Part shown: in pieces, positions 10,750 through 21,156 of the stretch | Layout of the letters: each line of letters begins with the position of its first letter | Position numbering within the stretch: position 1 is the first letter of the stretch | Source: Lotus japonicus | Lineage: Eukaryota > Streptophyta > Magnoliopsida > Fabales > Fabaceae | Direction: 5' to 3' | Assembly: GCF_012489685.1 (NCBI RefSeq) | Contig: NC_080042.1 | Location: 15,886,150 to 15,950,149, forward strand | DNA: 64,000 nucleotides | Notes under the pieces: model-generated | What the model saw: only the letters and a program-made list of their open reading frames with translations | Database searches by the model: none | Told to the model about the DNA's origin: nothing | Translations under genes and position numbers: made by a program

Positions 10750-11234
10750 TGTAACACCCCGATTTCGGTGGCGTCACTTTAGTAACCAAAAATAAACTTA
10801 ATGCGGAAAAACGTGAATATTTTTTTTTGTTGATAAATATAGACAAGAGTGAAATAAATAAAACGCAAATGCGAAAAATAACAGAACTAATATACAATAT
10901 ATATTACAGCCCCCGCTGTAAGTAGCAACCTCGTCACGAGTAACCTCCAGTGACGGAAAGTAGAAAAGTGTAACGCCCGTAGGCAATATGTACAGACCAA
11001 AGTAAAGGTGAAGTGTCCGCAACACAAACCTCAAAAACGAGAATAAGTTAGCCCAATCGGCCTGGAACAAGACCTCCTAAGTCCAACCAACTCTCTGTGA
11101 TTTCCCGTAAGGAAACCACACAAAAAGCTATAGGTGGGAAACTACCCTGTCCCCAAAGAAACAAATGACAGTCAGAGCTAAGACTCTACTCCTACACTAA
11201 TCCTATCTCGAGGAGCTCACACTAACACTCAATC

Positions 11235-11714
11235 CTACATGCTAGCATGATCGTCGTCTGAATCCGAATCCAGAACGACCAAGTCTATGTACACTACCCG
11301 TCCTCCTCTCGCAACTGCGATGCGCTCCGGTGCTGGTATCTCGGGCTTAGGGCCCGAACCATGATCATCTATAACAGCAACGGTGGGTGAACTGGACTCT
11401 GAAGAATGCACTCCCACAGACTCCTCCTCTGAGGGGTCCTCAACATCCGAAGACAACGGTGGCGGTGGTGGTCCTCCTGCTCCTGGTTCGCAATGCACAC
11501 CGGGTGGCAAGTTGAAACTGACAGTGCATCTCCGCAGCACTCCTGACGTCAAGTATCCTACCCTATCTACATGGTCCTCCATGATCCGCCCCAAGTACGT
11601 CGCTCGATGGCTAGCGGGGTCAACCACCCACGAACCGGGGTCATCCTGGTCTATCATCTCGTATCTAATCCCCCCTAAAGGGTGGACCATTGTGAACCAG
11701 TCCGCTATGGACAT
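11235..11714 (-). CDS. LTR-encoded acidic protein, intact copy (159 aa)
   Basis: The frame is open from ATG at 11714 to a stop at 11235. The frame also extends upstream to 11744, but only through a GTG, so ATG 11714 is preferred. It begins MSIADWFTMVHP, then has SWVVDPASHR, GRIMEDHVD, a VSFNLPPGVHC block, a PPPPPLSSDVEDPSEEE proline-acidic segment and a C-terminal DIDLVVLDSDSDDDHASM. The second LTR copy (1757-2241) preserves the same blocks. No signal peptide or membrane segment is seen and I recognise no domain. It lies about 2.4 kb downstream of the LTR's TATA box, so it could be expressed from the LTR itself. TTTGTCAG before the ATG could be a splice acceptor. It may also be a terminal exon of a longer protein. 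Confidence 0.5.
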   Translation of the reverse strand: MSIADWFTMVHPLGGIRYEMIDQDDPGSWVVDPASHRATYLGRIMEDHVDRVGYLTSGVLRRCTVSFNLPPGVHCEPGAGGPPPPPLSSDVEDPSEEESVGVHSSESSSPTVAVIDDHGSGPKPEIPAPERIAVARGGRVVYIDLVVLDSDSDDDHASM

Positions 11715-14076
11715 CTGACAAAGGCGTTGTCCGCCAAAACACACACAGAAAACGCGAGAGTCAACTCCAAAGAATTATGTAAATATTAAACCCAATAGGT
11801 ACAGATAAGAGAATAGCCACTTAGGCTTATAACTAGAGATAGCATCCTAGGGTTGCATATTCCATAACAAACATAAATGACAGTAATAACAATTAACATG
11901 TTCCAAATAGGATTAACAAGTAACAATCACACTCAGCAACTAAGTTAGTATACATGTTGCATGATATGCAGATGCCGGTTAACCCAGTTAACCAATATGC
12001 ATTCCGGAAAGGATGGACATCAACGGATCAGCCCTAGCACCAGCCACGGTGGGACCATTTCGGCCCGCGTGCCTCTTACTCCAACAACAACGGTAGTCAG
12101 ATCAGCAGTAAACCCGAAGGTCTGCCATTTCGGTCTGCTACTAAGAGTCACCTAGCAGCGCTCTTACGCGGAAATCCGGGTCTTATAACCATTTTGGAAT
12201 CCGCCGTGGTCCGGCATCTCACCGTGTTTAAACCACTTAATGAGTGCATGCAATGCAGTGATTAGCCAAACAACGTCTCCGACCTCACTCGACACGTCGC
12301 CACGTGTTCTAGCTAAATTAATGTCTCTAAAAGCTTACCCTAAGGTAAAGTCGATTCTGCGACAAAAGACACTTCTTTACAACAACATAGTAACTCATGA
12401 TGATCTCCAAATCATCCGACTCATCTCAATCTGATGGTCAAAACTGCTCAACGAGCAAAGAGTATCAACATACTCGGAAACTACCCGTTTCCTGGCTTGT
12501 CTTTCAGATAGCCCACAACACAACTGCTCCCAGAGCACAAGAGTATCAACATACTCGAAACTTCTTGACATTCTGAACACTTGGATCCGACGACACTTCT
12601 CACTTCCCAAAACTAAGATTTGCATCCTAAGCTTCCTTTCGAGTGTGTTATCATTATTTGAAGATTTAGAGGTTGTTTAATGTCTTATGAGTTTTCTTTA
12701 CAAAATAATTATCCTTTTAGTCTTGTCGCAAATCTTATGAGTTTTCAACATCCAAATATCCCAATTAACTCCCCGAGAATGTCTCGATCCATTATAACCA
12801 TAACAAGGCCCGAATCTCATTCGTCCTATCAACTTTCCCCAAAATCTCAAAATAAAATCGGCATGACCTGCCCGCTATTCTCACTACTCAGAATCACAGA
12901 TATCAGTGCAAGGACATAATTAAATCAGCACAATCAACAAACATGTCATATATCAACACATTCTAAAATAACCACGTAGCATATAAAGCATGCATCACAC
13001 ATCCTAGATTACCCACTTAGCACATAGCATGTAAGTCAATCTCAAAAACAGTCAGTAGATGAATCATCTACATTGTCAGCCGAAGCCTCAGAAAACATTT
13101 TTCCCAATCAAACGCAGACAAGTGCGGAAACAGTAAATCAAGTCAAAGTATCGACACCTAAGCATTAACTAAGGATTCAGTGAGTAGTCCTCACCTGTAG
13201 ATTCTCCAGGGTTCCCGTCTAGCGGTCCTTCACAATTAATGCCTTGCTCTTCAGGAAAATCCTCAAAAGCACCTTTAGAGTAAAACCACATAATTCCATC
13301 AAAAACTATCAGAAACTCAGTAATCAATACTCACTAAGGCTACACGAAGTAGTACATACTCCGAGGTACGATAATCTAGCGCGAAAGGACAAGTTTTTTG
13401 AAAAAGAAATTTTCCTCCTCTCCCCTTAGGGTGCTCGGCCACTATTGGTAATTAGGTGGGTCGATTTTTCTTCGATCAAACTTGGTTCCTATGCTATCAT
13501 TAGTCGTAACTAAGGGTATTCTAAACTCGAAAAAATTATCGGATCGAAAACTATCGCAGGGGTATTTTGGTCATTATTTTTAGCTCAGAAATTCAAAACC
13601 GAAATTTCAAAAAGCAAATTGGATGGGGACGTCACCAACGACGTTTATGACAACTAATCCTACTAGCACTAAGCTAAGGCGATAGTTTTCAGCCCAAAGG
13701 ACGAAGCTTTGCCCCAAAATGGGTATTTTAAGCAGAATTGAAACTCGACGGTAGTTTTTCGAGAATCGGCGCAGTATTATTAGCTAAACATACTCAGGAG
13801 AACGTAGGGAAGATGTTTAGAATCAAAAATGGAATTATCAGGATAGTTTTGCAAAAACCTCAAAACTATGAGCACAGAAAGACATAGAGAAAAGCTGTGG
13901 AAAAGACGATCAGAGGTAAGGATTAGCGACTATACCTCGATACCTTCAAGCAGCAACTGTCGAATCAACGATCAAGCAAGAAATGAACAAAATCTCTTCT
14001 CCTCCTCCTCTTAGCAAACTCGCGGCCTTTGGAGAGAAAATGGGTAAGATTTTTGTGTTTTTTTCTCATTTCTTGG

Positions 14077-14086
14077 CTATATATAG
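14077..14086 (-). promoter_or_regulatory. TATA box of the solo LTR
   Basis: The minus strand reads CTATATATAG, about 705 bp inside the LTR start at 14791. This position is plausible for the U3/R promoter of a 4-kb LTR, and transcription would run leftwards over the ORF at 11714-11235. Confidence 0.5.
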
Positions 14087-14994
14087 AGGATGGAAAAACG
14101 CGGTAAAATGAAAGTTTCGCGATTCCGATTTTTCCGGCTTCATTCTCCGTGAATTCTAAGATAGGTTTTGGCGACATAAATCCAAAACTAAAAAGAGGTT
14201 TCCTTGTATTTTAGGTGACTAATGCAAAGTCGGTGTAAAACTATTTTACCCGATAAGTTGCTTTTTGCATCGGATGTCGGAATAGAAAACTTCCTTCTGA
14301 AGAAAGATTGAAATCATCAAGAGAAATGGGTGTATGCGTGTGGAATCTTCATTTGAAGCTCTGAATAGAAAAAGTCTTCATCGTTGGTTGATTTTAGGGT
14401 TTTTGAACTATCAGGGTTTTAGTTTCAGCAAACTTCCGAGGATTGGAATCGGACGTTCGTAGATCCTAGGGTTTCGCCTTGAAACACTTGTTATATATGG
14501 ATTAAGAGAAGTTCTAACATTTCTCTGAAGATTTTTGGAATTAGTTTCCATAGTGACTTTAAGTGAAAACTAGCTATTTACTAGGGTTTCTGACCTAGGT
14601 TTAAGCGTATGTCGATCGTGCTATACCTTTTATCGATGTTGGTACAATCCTTAGACTTTTCCTGAACTTTCTCCTTCATAAATTTATTTCATTTGGTAAA
14701 CTCTTGTTCAGGTTTCCCTTCACGATACATCAACCCTAATCGTGAATAGGATTCTATTCACTTAGCATAACTTAAAAACTTGGGTCTTACAAATAGCAAA
14801 ATTGATAACAATCTGCCATCAATATCATAACAACCAAGAAATCAACAAATTATCATTCAATCAAATAATAATATTATTATAATATTATAACTAATAATTA
14901 TTTTTAATTATATAATAATTCGAAAATTGATGGTCTTAATAATAATAAATTAAAGAAATAATTATCTAGATGAACAGTTCCGGCATAAAAATAA

Positions 14995-15660
14995 GGGAAT
15001 AAGAATTGCTACCCCCTCTTGGAATTGCTACCCCCTTATTTTCTAAAAAACCCAAAATTGCCCCCATGTGTTTAACGCCCCTTTTTTCTCCCTTTCCCGA
15101 GCCTTCACGTTCTCTAAAGTGCATCACATTCCTCGTCACTTTCTCCCGAGCTTTAGGGCTCGGGACTGGAAGTTATTTCCTGAACTTTAGGGCTCGGGAC
15201 TAGAAGTTGTTTCCTTACATTTTCCTTACCGAGGTCTAAGGCTCGGGAATTGTTCTAATTTCTTTAAGAAAGGTTTATGAGGTTTGGAAACCTCGGGAAC
15301 ACATTTTTCACATTCCTAGATTGACAAACCTCGAAAAATCCACGTTTATAAATTATCGAGGCATAGCCCTCGGAAGGATTCCGAGAATTAGACCATCGGG
15401 ATGTTCCCGAGGTACCAAGCTCGGGAAATTCATCCGGAAAATTATAATATATCCTAAGACTTAAATTTCGGGGTGTTCCCGAGGTCCCAAAGCTCGAGAA
15501 ATTTATCAGGAAAATTATAATATATCATGCAACTTAAGGCTCGGGGTGTTCACGAGGTCCCAAAGCTCATGAATTATTTTTAACAGGATATTTTGGAGAT
15601 TTCCCACTTTAAAAGGGGGTAGCAATTTTAAGAGTGGTGGTACCAATTCTAACTCCCACC
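14995..15660. mobile_element. Non-autonomous MULE-like element, 666 bp
   Basis: It is flanked by the perfect 9-bp duplication TAAAAATAA (14986-14994 and 15661-15669), the length typical of Mutator-like elements. The ends are imperfect inverted repeats of about 50 bp: the left has AGAATTGCTACC and ATTGCTACCCCCTT, the right has the complements AAGGGGGTAGCAAT and GGTACCAATTCT. The inside is non-coding. It is built from many short CTCGGG/CCCGAG motifs, often followed by CCAAAGCTC or TTTAGGGCTC. Confidence 0.85.
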
Positions 15661-15666
15661 TAAAAA

Positions 15667-15883
15667 TAATGGTGAGCAAACATGATCATGCCCTAATGGA
15701 GGTAGGAAACCCTTAAGATCTAGAAGCTCTAGTATATAGAAGAACATGAAGATTACAATAAGTTCATCTCCTTTTTATAGGAGTGAGAGTGTAAACCTAG
15801 ATACATGGATTTGGATCTTGATGCTAAAAGACCCATACAACCATACCCGTACATAGAGGGGCGGGGTTGCCTAAGCCTATGAA
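15667..15883 (-). repeat. Left arm of a distant inverted repeat, LTR-like
   Basis: About 215 bp matches the complement of 19684-19899. Both arms share ATAATGGTGAGCAAAC, CATGATCATGCCCTAATGG and ACCCATACAACCATACCCGT, allowing a few changes. Read on the minus strand the arm contains CCTATAAAAAGGAGATG, a TATA-like site directed outwards. Source element unresolved. Confidence 0.7.
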
Positions 15884-16987
15884 GCGCATAGATCACCAAC
15901 ATTGCATGAGAAATACATAAATTATGTGGGACCACCCATTAAATGTAGGAAACATGATGGTTCGCCGGACGACTAGCTTGCTGGGTGTCATCGTCACACG
16001 CCAAGTACTGGGGTCACTCGCCAGGTAATGATTGCCAGTCACGCCTTGCCTTCGCTCCTCGTAGCGTCTTTATGGATCAAGTTGCTTCTTGGGTGGTTCC
16101 CCAATTATGACAAGGGGGCATGCCCAGTCCAAGAACTGAGATTTTTTATGTGTGATAAAAATTTCATACACCCTATTACATTATATCTAAATTATTATTT
16201 AATAATATTAATATTATTTTCTTATTCTAAAAATTAATTACTCTATATATTCTATGTTCTTCCTTTGCTATGGTTTTCTACATTCTAGCTAATGTATTTT
16301 GTGTGCCAAGATGTGAGACAAGATGTTGTAACATCGTGTTGTGACATTGGTCCCTGGGAACGTGTTGTGTGCTTGGTTGTTTTATTCTAGAAGTTTTGGA
16401 TTGATTTCGTGATAATCAAGTTAGGGTTATTCAAGAAGCTTATGTGCGTCGTTCAAGGAATATATCAAGTGTGATCAAATCGATTTCAGGAGATTTGATT
16501 TGAAGATAATGTGGAAGTTTTTACCTATTATTCAAATCTTTTGTAAAAAGATTTGCTGCAGATTTGTTGATGGTTTAGTGAAACAACTTCCTGTTTTGTG
16601 TATGGACTCTTTAATCTTTCTAGCTCATCGAAGACAAGTCCTGAAAGACTGCTACTTATTAAGACCCAAGACCTAGTTCCTAGGTGTGCTTCGTGTGTGT
16701 GATTAGGGTTTTATTTTGAGTTCATACTGGTTGTTCTCTCAGTAGCTTTATGTTCTTGTATTAAGCTGAGAGTTATTGTGTTGTTGTTTGATCTTGAGAT
16801 TTGTCTTTACTCTTGTGTAAGAGATCGATCACTGTGGAAGTGATTGTGTATAAGAAAGCGAGAGGGGCTCTCATTATATTTCTCGGGTGAAAACTGTTAA
16901 GTTCAAACGTGTTACAACGTGTTTCAATCTTATTTTGATCCTAACAATTTTTATAAATACTTTTCTCTACTAAAATCTAATTCCAGA
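15884..16987 (+). mobile_element. Probable older copia (Sirevirus-like) LTR, split by the LTR at 16988
   Basis: From about 16310 the sequence has the look of a Sirevirus-type LTR, with a GATCACTGTGGAAGTGATTG segment and dense TTGT-rich U5-like sequence. Immediately right of the 16988-18265 LTR the text resumes with CCTCCAGACGTAGGTG and CACCGAACTGGGTTA. These blocks also occur in the LTR near the window end (63180-63215). The most economical reading is one older LTR from about 16310 to about 18420 into which the younger LTR was inserted. No duplication was found. Positions 15884-16300 hold nothing recognisable. Confidence 0.35.
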
Positions 16988-17535
16988 TGTTAATGACATT
17001 TTTCAGGAAATATATATTATAAGGTCGCATGCTTCAACAAATATGTCTAAGCCTTATAAGGAAAAAGAAGTCTACGCAAGATATGACCGCATCGTCCAGT
17101 AAACAAGGAAGACACTTATTCTGTATCGTTTCATGCCACGTCATACCTCAGAATTTCAGAAGATGCCTTTGAGCGGGAAAGTCAAAATTGTATCTCAACT
17201 ATTTGCCCCATGCTTTAGTCAGAAGGAAACTAATCTGGTCACGTGCAAACTGATTTACTTTTGAAGAGAGAAGTCTCGATGACCAATGAAGAGGAAAAAG
17301 GACAACACGTCAACATCACTTTTCCAAAATGTCTCTCTTCTGCAAAGTAGCCCAAAGCTATCACCACCTACTAGCTGACAAAGTACACCTTTTTGGCTAA
17401 AGGATAGCTTTGAACAGCAGCATGCATTTAATGAAGCTACCAACCGGAGATTTGAATCAATGGTTAGATGACACTCACAACGGCTACAAACAACGGCCAG
17501 ATTTTGTGTCTCAACGGCTACACAACTAGCAAGAT

Positions 17536-17547
17536 CATATATAAAGG
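17536..17547 (+). promoter_or_regulatory. TATA box of the Sirevirus-type LTR
   Basis: CATATATAAAGG is a strong TATA box about 550 bp into the LTR, consistent with the U3/R boundary. Confidence 0.55.
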
Positions 17548-17885
17548 ACATATCTGAAGATTGAAGCAGAAGAAGAGAAAAATTTATTGCAAGAAAAGAA
17601 AGAACTCAGAGCAGTTAATCAAAACATTCTTCAAAGCATTAAAAGCTCACAGCAGATTTCCTAAGAGTCAAATCCGATCTCATACCTCTGCTAAATCAAG
17701 AGAGAATACCAAACCTTAAAAGAGTCAAACCTCTTCTCTTACTTCTCTCTTAGATTCTGAACTCCTGTGTGTTCCAACGTCCTTTCAGAACCCAAAACAC
17801 CTGAGAGTTCCAGTGCCATAAATTGTCTACACCAACTCTTTTGAGAAGAGATTTCTTGTAGAGCCAAACAATCTTGTTGATTGTG

Positions 17886-18012
17886 GGAGGAGTCCTGTAC
17901 AATACTTGGAGAAGTCCGTGATAATACTAGGAGGAGTCCTGTACAATACTTGGAGAAGTCCGTGATAATACTTGGAGAAGTCCTGTCTAATACTTGTATT
18001 GGAGAAGTCCTT
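17886..18012 (+). repeat. Tandem repeat of about 44 bp in the LTR
   Basis: Two full units and a partial one alternate GGAGGAGTCCTGTACAATAC and TTGGAGAAGTCCGTGATAAT. They lie downstream of the TATA box. Confidence 0.75.
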
Positions 18013-18979
18013 GATACTTGCTAGTGAAAATCTTGATGGTGGCCAAGTACTGGACGTAGCCCAATCGTTTAGGGTGAACCAGTATAAATTCCTGTGTGCT
18101 GATCGTTCTGCTTCATTTACTTACTTCCGCTGCACTAAACAGTTTTTGAAAAGTCACCAGAACAATTTTCTTAAGAACTTATCTTCTTTTCATGAACTAA
18201 AGTTTTAACAAGTAATTTTTAAGAACACAATTCAAACCCCCCCTTTCTTGTGTTACTTATTTACATATCAAAAACCCTCCAGACGTAGGTGTGATATTGC
18301 ACCGAACTGGGTTATCAATCTCTTGTGTTGATTTTGTTTTTTCTGTTCATTAACTTGCATATTTGTACAAGATGTCTTAGACATCTGGCAGAACATTTGT
18401 CCTATGGTTTCCAGAATTTCATTCTCAAAACTAAGAAATATGAACCAATAGTAGGAAACTTTCAGATTAAGCAATTTCGTAAGGTAAGAAGGGATGCATG
18501 CAAATCCATTATTTATGGTACGAGAATTAGGATAATGTATTTAAAAATAAATATTGGAAAATTATAAACGAAACTATTATTTAATTTATTGTACTTTAAA
18601 TAGGATGATATAATTAGAAAATCTATGTTATAAAAAATTACTAACTACTCTATACTTTAATATAAGAGTAACCTTCTATATTTTTTTATTAGTAATTTTT
18701 ATTGGTGCTAGTGTAGTTTTTGAGTGAACTTTTATGATAAATATTAATACACTTGGTATATGGAAGGTTAGATTTATATGAATTTTCTTAATGTTTATTA
18801 TCATTAGTCTGAATTCTTCGTACTACTGATTTTGTTATACGAGGTGGAAACTGGCGTAAGTATTACTCATTTTCCTTTTTTAATAGTTATGTTCTTTGTT
18901 TTAAAAGAGTGCAGGGTGAGATGAGTTTCATAATCATCTCCTCTATCATTCGAAATAAAACCTAGAGCGGAAGCTTCTA

Positions 18980-19093
18980 ATGTCTTGCACCATGGAGAAT
19001 ATTAACAACTATATCTTAATTTCAAATTCTGAGGATGAAGGAGATTCAGAAGAGATTTTGATTTCAATGAAGAGCTTTATGGTTCTTCCGTAA
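18980..19093 (+). CDS. Small ORF (37 aa) in the left hairpin arm
   Basis: The frame is ATG to TAA with the segment MENINNYILISNSEDEGDSE. A counterpart with the same frame and near-identical sequence lies in the opposite arm (19330 downwards, minus strand). The pattern of a hydrophobic ILIS core followed by acidic residues resembles a SUMO-interacting motif, but this is only a pattern match in a very short peptide. It could be a captured exon. Expression is unknown. Confidence 0.25.
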   Translation: MSCTMENINNYILISNSEDEGDSEEILISMKSFMVLP

Positions 19094-19105
19094 ATAAAGT
19101 AAATT

Positions 19106-19330
19106 TTATTTCTCAAGTACTGTTTTCTCTTCATGGATTTTTATATATCTTCTTATTTTTTCTTTTTTCCCTATCACAATAACATAAATATAAATTTGAA
19201 CCATGTAGAGAAAAAAATACTTGAGAAATAAAAAATACTTTATTGAAAACAAAATCTCTTCTGAATCTCCTTCATCCTCAGAATCTGAAATTAAGATGTA
19301 GTTGTTAATATTCTCCATGGTGCTAGACAT
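19106..19330 (-). CDS. Small ORF in the right hairpin arm, counterpart of 18980-19093
   Basis: It starts at ATG 19330 and contains MENINNYILISDSEDEGDSE, one substitution from the other arm. It then diverges into a hydrophobic, probably non-coding tail because the arm sequence differs. The shared first 30 or so codons are the only part with any claim to be coding. Confidence 0.2.
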   Translation of the reverse strand: MSSTMENINNYILISDSEDEGDSEEILFSIKYFLFLKYFFLYMVQIYIYVIVIGKKEKIRRYIKIHEEKTVLEK

Positions 19331-19683
19331 TGGAAGCTTCCACTCTATGTTTTATTTCGAAAGATAGATGAGATGATTATGAACCTCATCTCATCCGCAT
19401 TCATTTAAAAAAAAAGAACATAACTCTTGAAAACTATAGTTTAGTTACCAAAAGGGTAAAGAAAAATGAGTAATATTTATGCAAGTTGTCACCTCGTATA
19501 ACAACATTAATAAAAGTCATATAAATCTAACCTTCCATACACCGAGTGTATTAATATTTATAATAAAAGTTCACTCAAAAATTACACTAACACCAATAAA
19601 AAAAATATAGAAGGTTATTCTTATATTAAAGAGTAGTTTGTCATTTTGTATAACATAGATTTTCTAAATATATCATCCTATTT

Positions 19684-19899
19684 ATAGGCTTACGCGACCC
19701 CGCCCCTCTATGTGCGGGTATGGTTGTATGGGTCTTTAATCATCCAGGCTCAAATCCATGTATCTAGGTTTACACTCTCACTCCAATAAAAGGGAGATGG
19801 GCTTCTTGTAATTTTCAAGTTCTTCTATATACTAGAGCTTCTAGATCTTAAGGGTTTCCTACCTCCATTAGGGCATGATCAAGTTTGCTCACCATTATA
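19684..19899 (+). repeat. Right arm of the distant inverted repeat, LTR-like
   Basis: It is the reverse complement of 15667-15883. It contains an AATAAAAGGGAGATG segment matching the TATA-like region of the left arm. It ends GCTCACCATTAT at about 19899. Confidence 0.7.
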
Positions 19900-20276
19900 T
19901 TTATGTCGGAGTTCTATAGTCATGACATACCGCCTGGGAGTAAACAAGGTGTCAATAAACTTAATACTATATCGATTATAACCAGATTACATCTGGTTCG
20001 CTTGTCTAATACCCGGTGGCTTGCATACTAATCCTTTATAAAATACTAGATCAAACAAAGATCTGGTTTTCAATTTGGTCAGCAAATCATGTCTGAGTTT
20101 GATAATACTAGTTATCTCTCTCTAGATGTGGGTGAAATTGTGTTAAATCTTCTCTTTCACGCCCAATTTTATCTACTTCTAGAAAAAGATCGGAATTGAA
20201 GAGAGATAGATGAAACATATGATAGACTGTGTGATAGGAAAAATAGAAAAAAATAAGAACATATGGTGGTACCCGA

Positions 20277-20549
20277 TCATCTCCTCGATCCCGTAAATGA
20301 AGAGAGTAGATTTGATCTGCCATGCTCCGTCCTTGCTCTGATACGAGCCGCCCAACTCCACCTCAGTGCCCCTTTGATTGCCTTAGCATCAGCAACATCT
20401 GAAGCAAAAATCAGACCTCCCAAGACTCCCTCCGCCTCATGATGTTCCATGTTGCTGCCTTCCTTCGTTGGACCTTGTCCAGATCCTCCACCTGCCGCAA
20501 CAGTGATTTCTTTTGTTAGGGAAACCCTAGCAGAGCATTGTCTCTTCAT
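20277..20549 (-). CDS. Unrecognised coding stretch in repeat unit R, copy A (90 aa)
   Basis: It runs from ATG at 20549 to a stop at 20277. The protein starts MKRQCSARVSL, passes through a glycine-rich linker (AAGGGSGQGP) and contains GVLGGLIFASDVADAKAIKG and ARIRARTEHG. The second copy (24075 leftwards) keeps the same frame with mostly conservative changes and no stop, which suggests past coding constraint or recent duplication. No domain is recognised. It may be a first exon captured by a repeat; a donor cannot be fixed. Confidence 0.35.
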   Translation of the reverse strand: MKRQCSARVSLTKEITVAAGGGSGQGPTKEGSNMEHHEAEGVLGGLIFASDVADAKAIKGALRWSWAARIRARTEHGRSNLLSSFTGSRR

Positions 20550-20556
20550 TTGGAGT

Positions 20557-20557
20557 T

Positions 20558-20626
<69 letters not shown>
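20557..20626. repeat. Compound microsatellite (AC)n(AT)n
   Basis: About 11 AC units are followed by about 24 AT units. It is absent from the collinear copy at about 24085, where only a short TATATAT stretch exists, so it expanded after the duplication. Confidence 0.95.
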
Positions 20627-20629
<3 letters not shown>

Positions 20630-21156
20630 AAGAATGCAAACAAGTTACAAAAATACATAAAATAGGAAACAAAAGTGCAACTGATCTGATGAGAAGCTCG
20701 TGCGGCGCAATGTTTGCTAATACCCAGGAAGTTGTAATGTAGAATAAATTAGGGTTTAATAAGTCATATGGGCTAAAAACCAAAATATATAGAGTGTGAA
20801 AATTTCTTGTTTTAAACTGCAAAACATTGTTGAAAAAAAATACAAAAAGTACTATTGTAATTAGAAATAAATAAGCATTAGTTCTAACTGAGAATTACAA
20901 TTCGTCAATTTCTAACATATTTATATATATATTTTTTTAAACATAATAAATTATTGAATAGAGAGACAAAAAGTTTGGAACAACCTCTCCCAACTAAGGA
21001 ATCAAGTATATAATAAAACATACAACGAATCCCTTTAAGAGGAAACACCCCAACAAATTGGTATAACAAACTCAATTGTTATAAAACGAACTACTATGCA
21101 CCAAATAGAAAGAAGGATGAAATAATATCATCCAATTTCAAGTAAAATAAGACTAA

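Larger units (their letters stand above)
10750..14791 (-). mobile_element. Complete solo LTR, 4,042 bp (family A)
   Basis: Read on the minus strand it starts TGTAAGACCC at 14791 and ends GGGGTGTTACA at 10750. It is flanked by the perfect 5-bp duplication AATAG (10745-10749 and 14792-14796). There is no internal region and no second LTR, so it is a solo LTR left by LTR-LTR recombination. Its 3' two thirds match the copy at 1-2739. It contains a TATA box at 14077-14086 and, downstream on the same strand, an intact ORF at 11714-11235. The terminal motifs fit Ty3/gypsy elements with very long LTRs such as Tekay-like or Ogre-like ones, but the lineage is not resolved without internal sequence. Confidence 0.9.
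16988..18265 (+). mobile_element. Sirevirus-type (Ty1/copia) LTR, about 1.28 kb
   Basis: It begins TGTTAATGAC and ends GTTACTTATTTACA. The 3' terminus is confirmed by the second copy of this LTR end at 3965-4106. A TATA box (CATATATAAAGG) lies at 17536-17547. Downstream are a tandem repeat of about 44 bp and the blocks GGTGGCCAAGTACTGGACGT and GTGAACCAGTATAAA, which I associate with SIRE1-like LTRs. The five flanking bases (CCAGA left, TATCA right) do not match, so a duplication is absent or the left end is misplaced. There is no internal region, so it is a solo LTR or a fragment. Confidence 0.6.
18600..19690. repeat. Long inverted repeat (hairpin), arms about 500-540 bp
   Basis: The left arm (about 18600-19140) and right arm (about 19190-19690) are reverse complements with many small differences. 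Shared blocks include TAGGATGATATA / TATATCATCCTA, a block containing AACCTTCTATATTTTTTT, a block with CTTCCATA in the right arm, and a small ORF in each arm. The spacer is only about 50-80 bp. A transcript across it would fold into a long imperfect hairpin. The outer flanks continue into the second inverted repeat pair (15667-15883 and 19684-19899), so the two may be parts of one original palindrome now split by insertions. Confidence 0.75.
19905..20920. repeat. Dispersed repeat unit R, copy A
   Basis: It is collinear with a second copy in the same orientation (22500 onward, with insertions). Its right part also occurs inverted at 22020-22345. Shared blocks include CATACCGCCTGGGAGTAAAC, ATAACCAGATTACATCTGGTT, TTATCTCTCTCTAGATGT and AACCCTAGCAGAGCAT. 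No terminal repeats were found. It includes the short coding stretch at 20277-20549 and a microsatellite. The nature of the unit is unresolved. Confidence 0.65.

Noticed and set aside
16988..18265. Target duplication for the Sirevirus-type LTR
   Set aside because: CCAGA and TATCA do not match; the left border may be off or the copy truncated.
20449..20742. Plus-strand ORF across the microsatellite
   Set aside because: It is the antisense of the conserved minus-strand frame plus AC/AT repeats.
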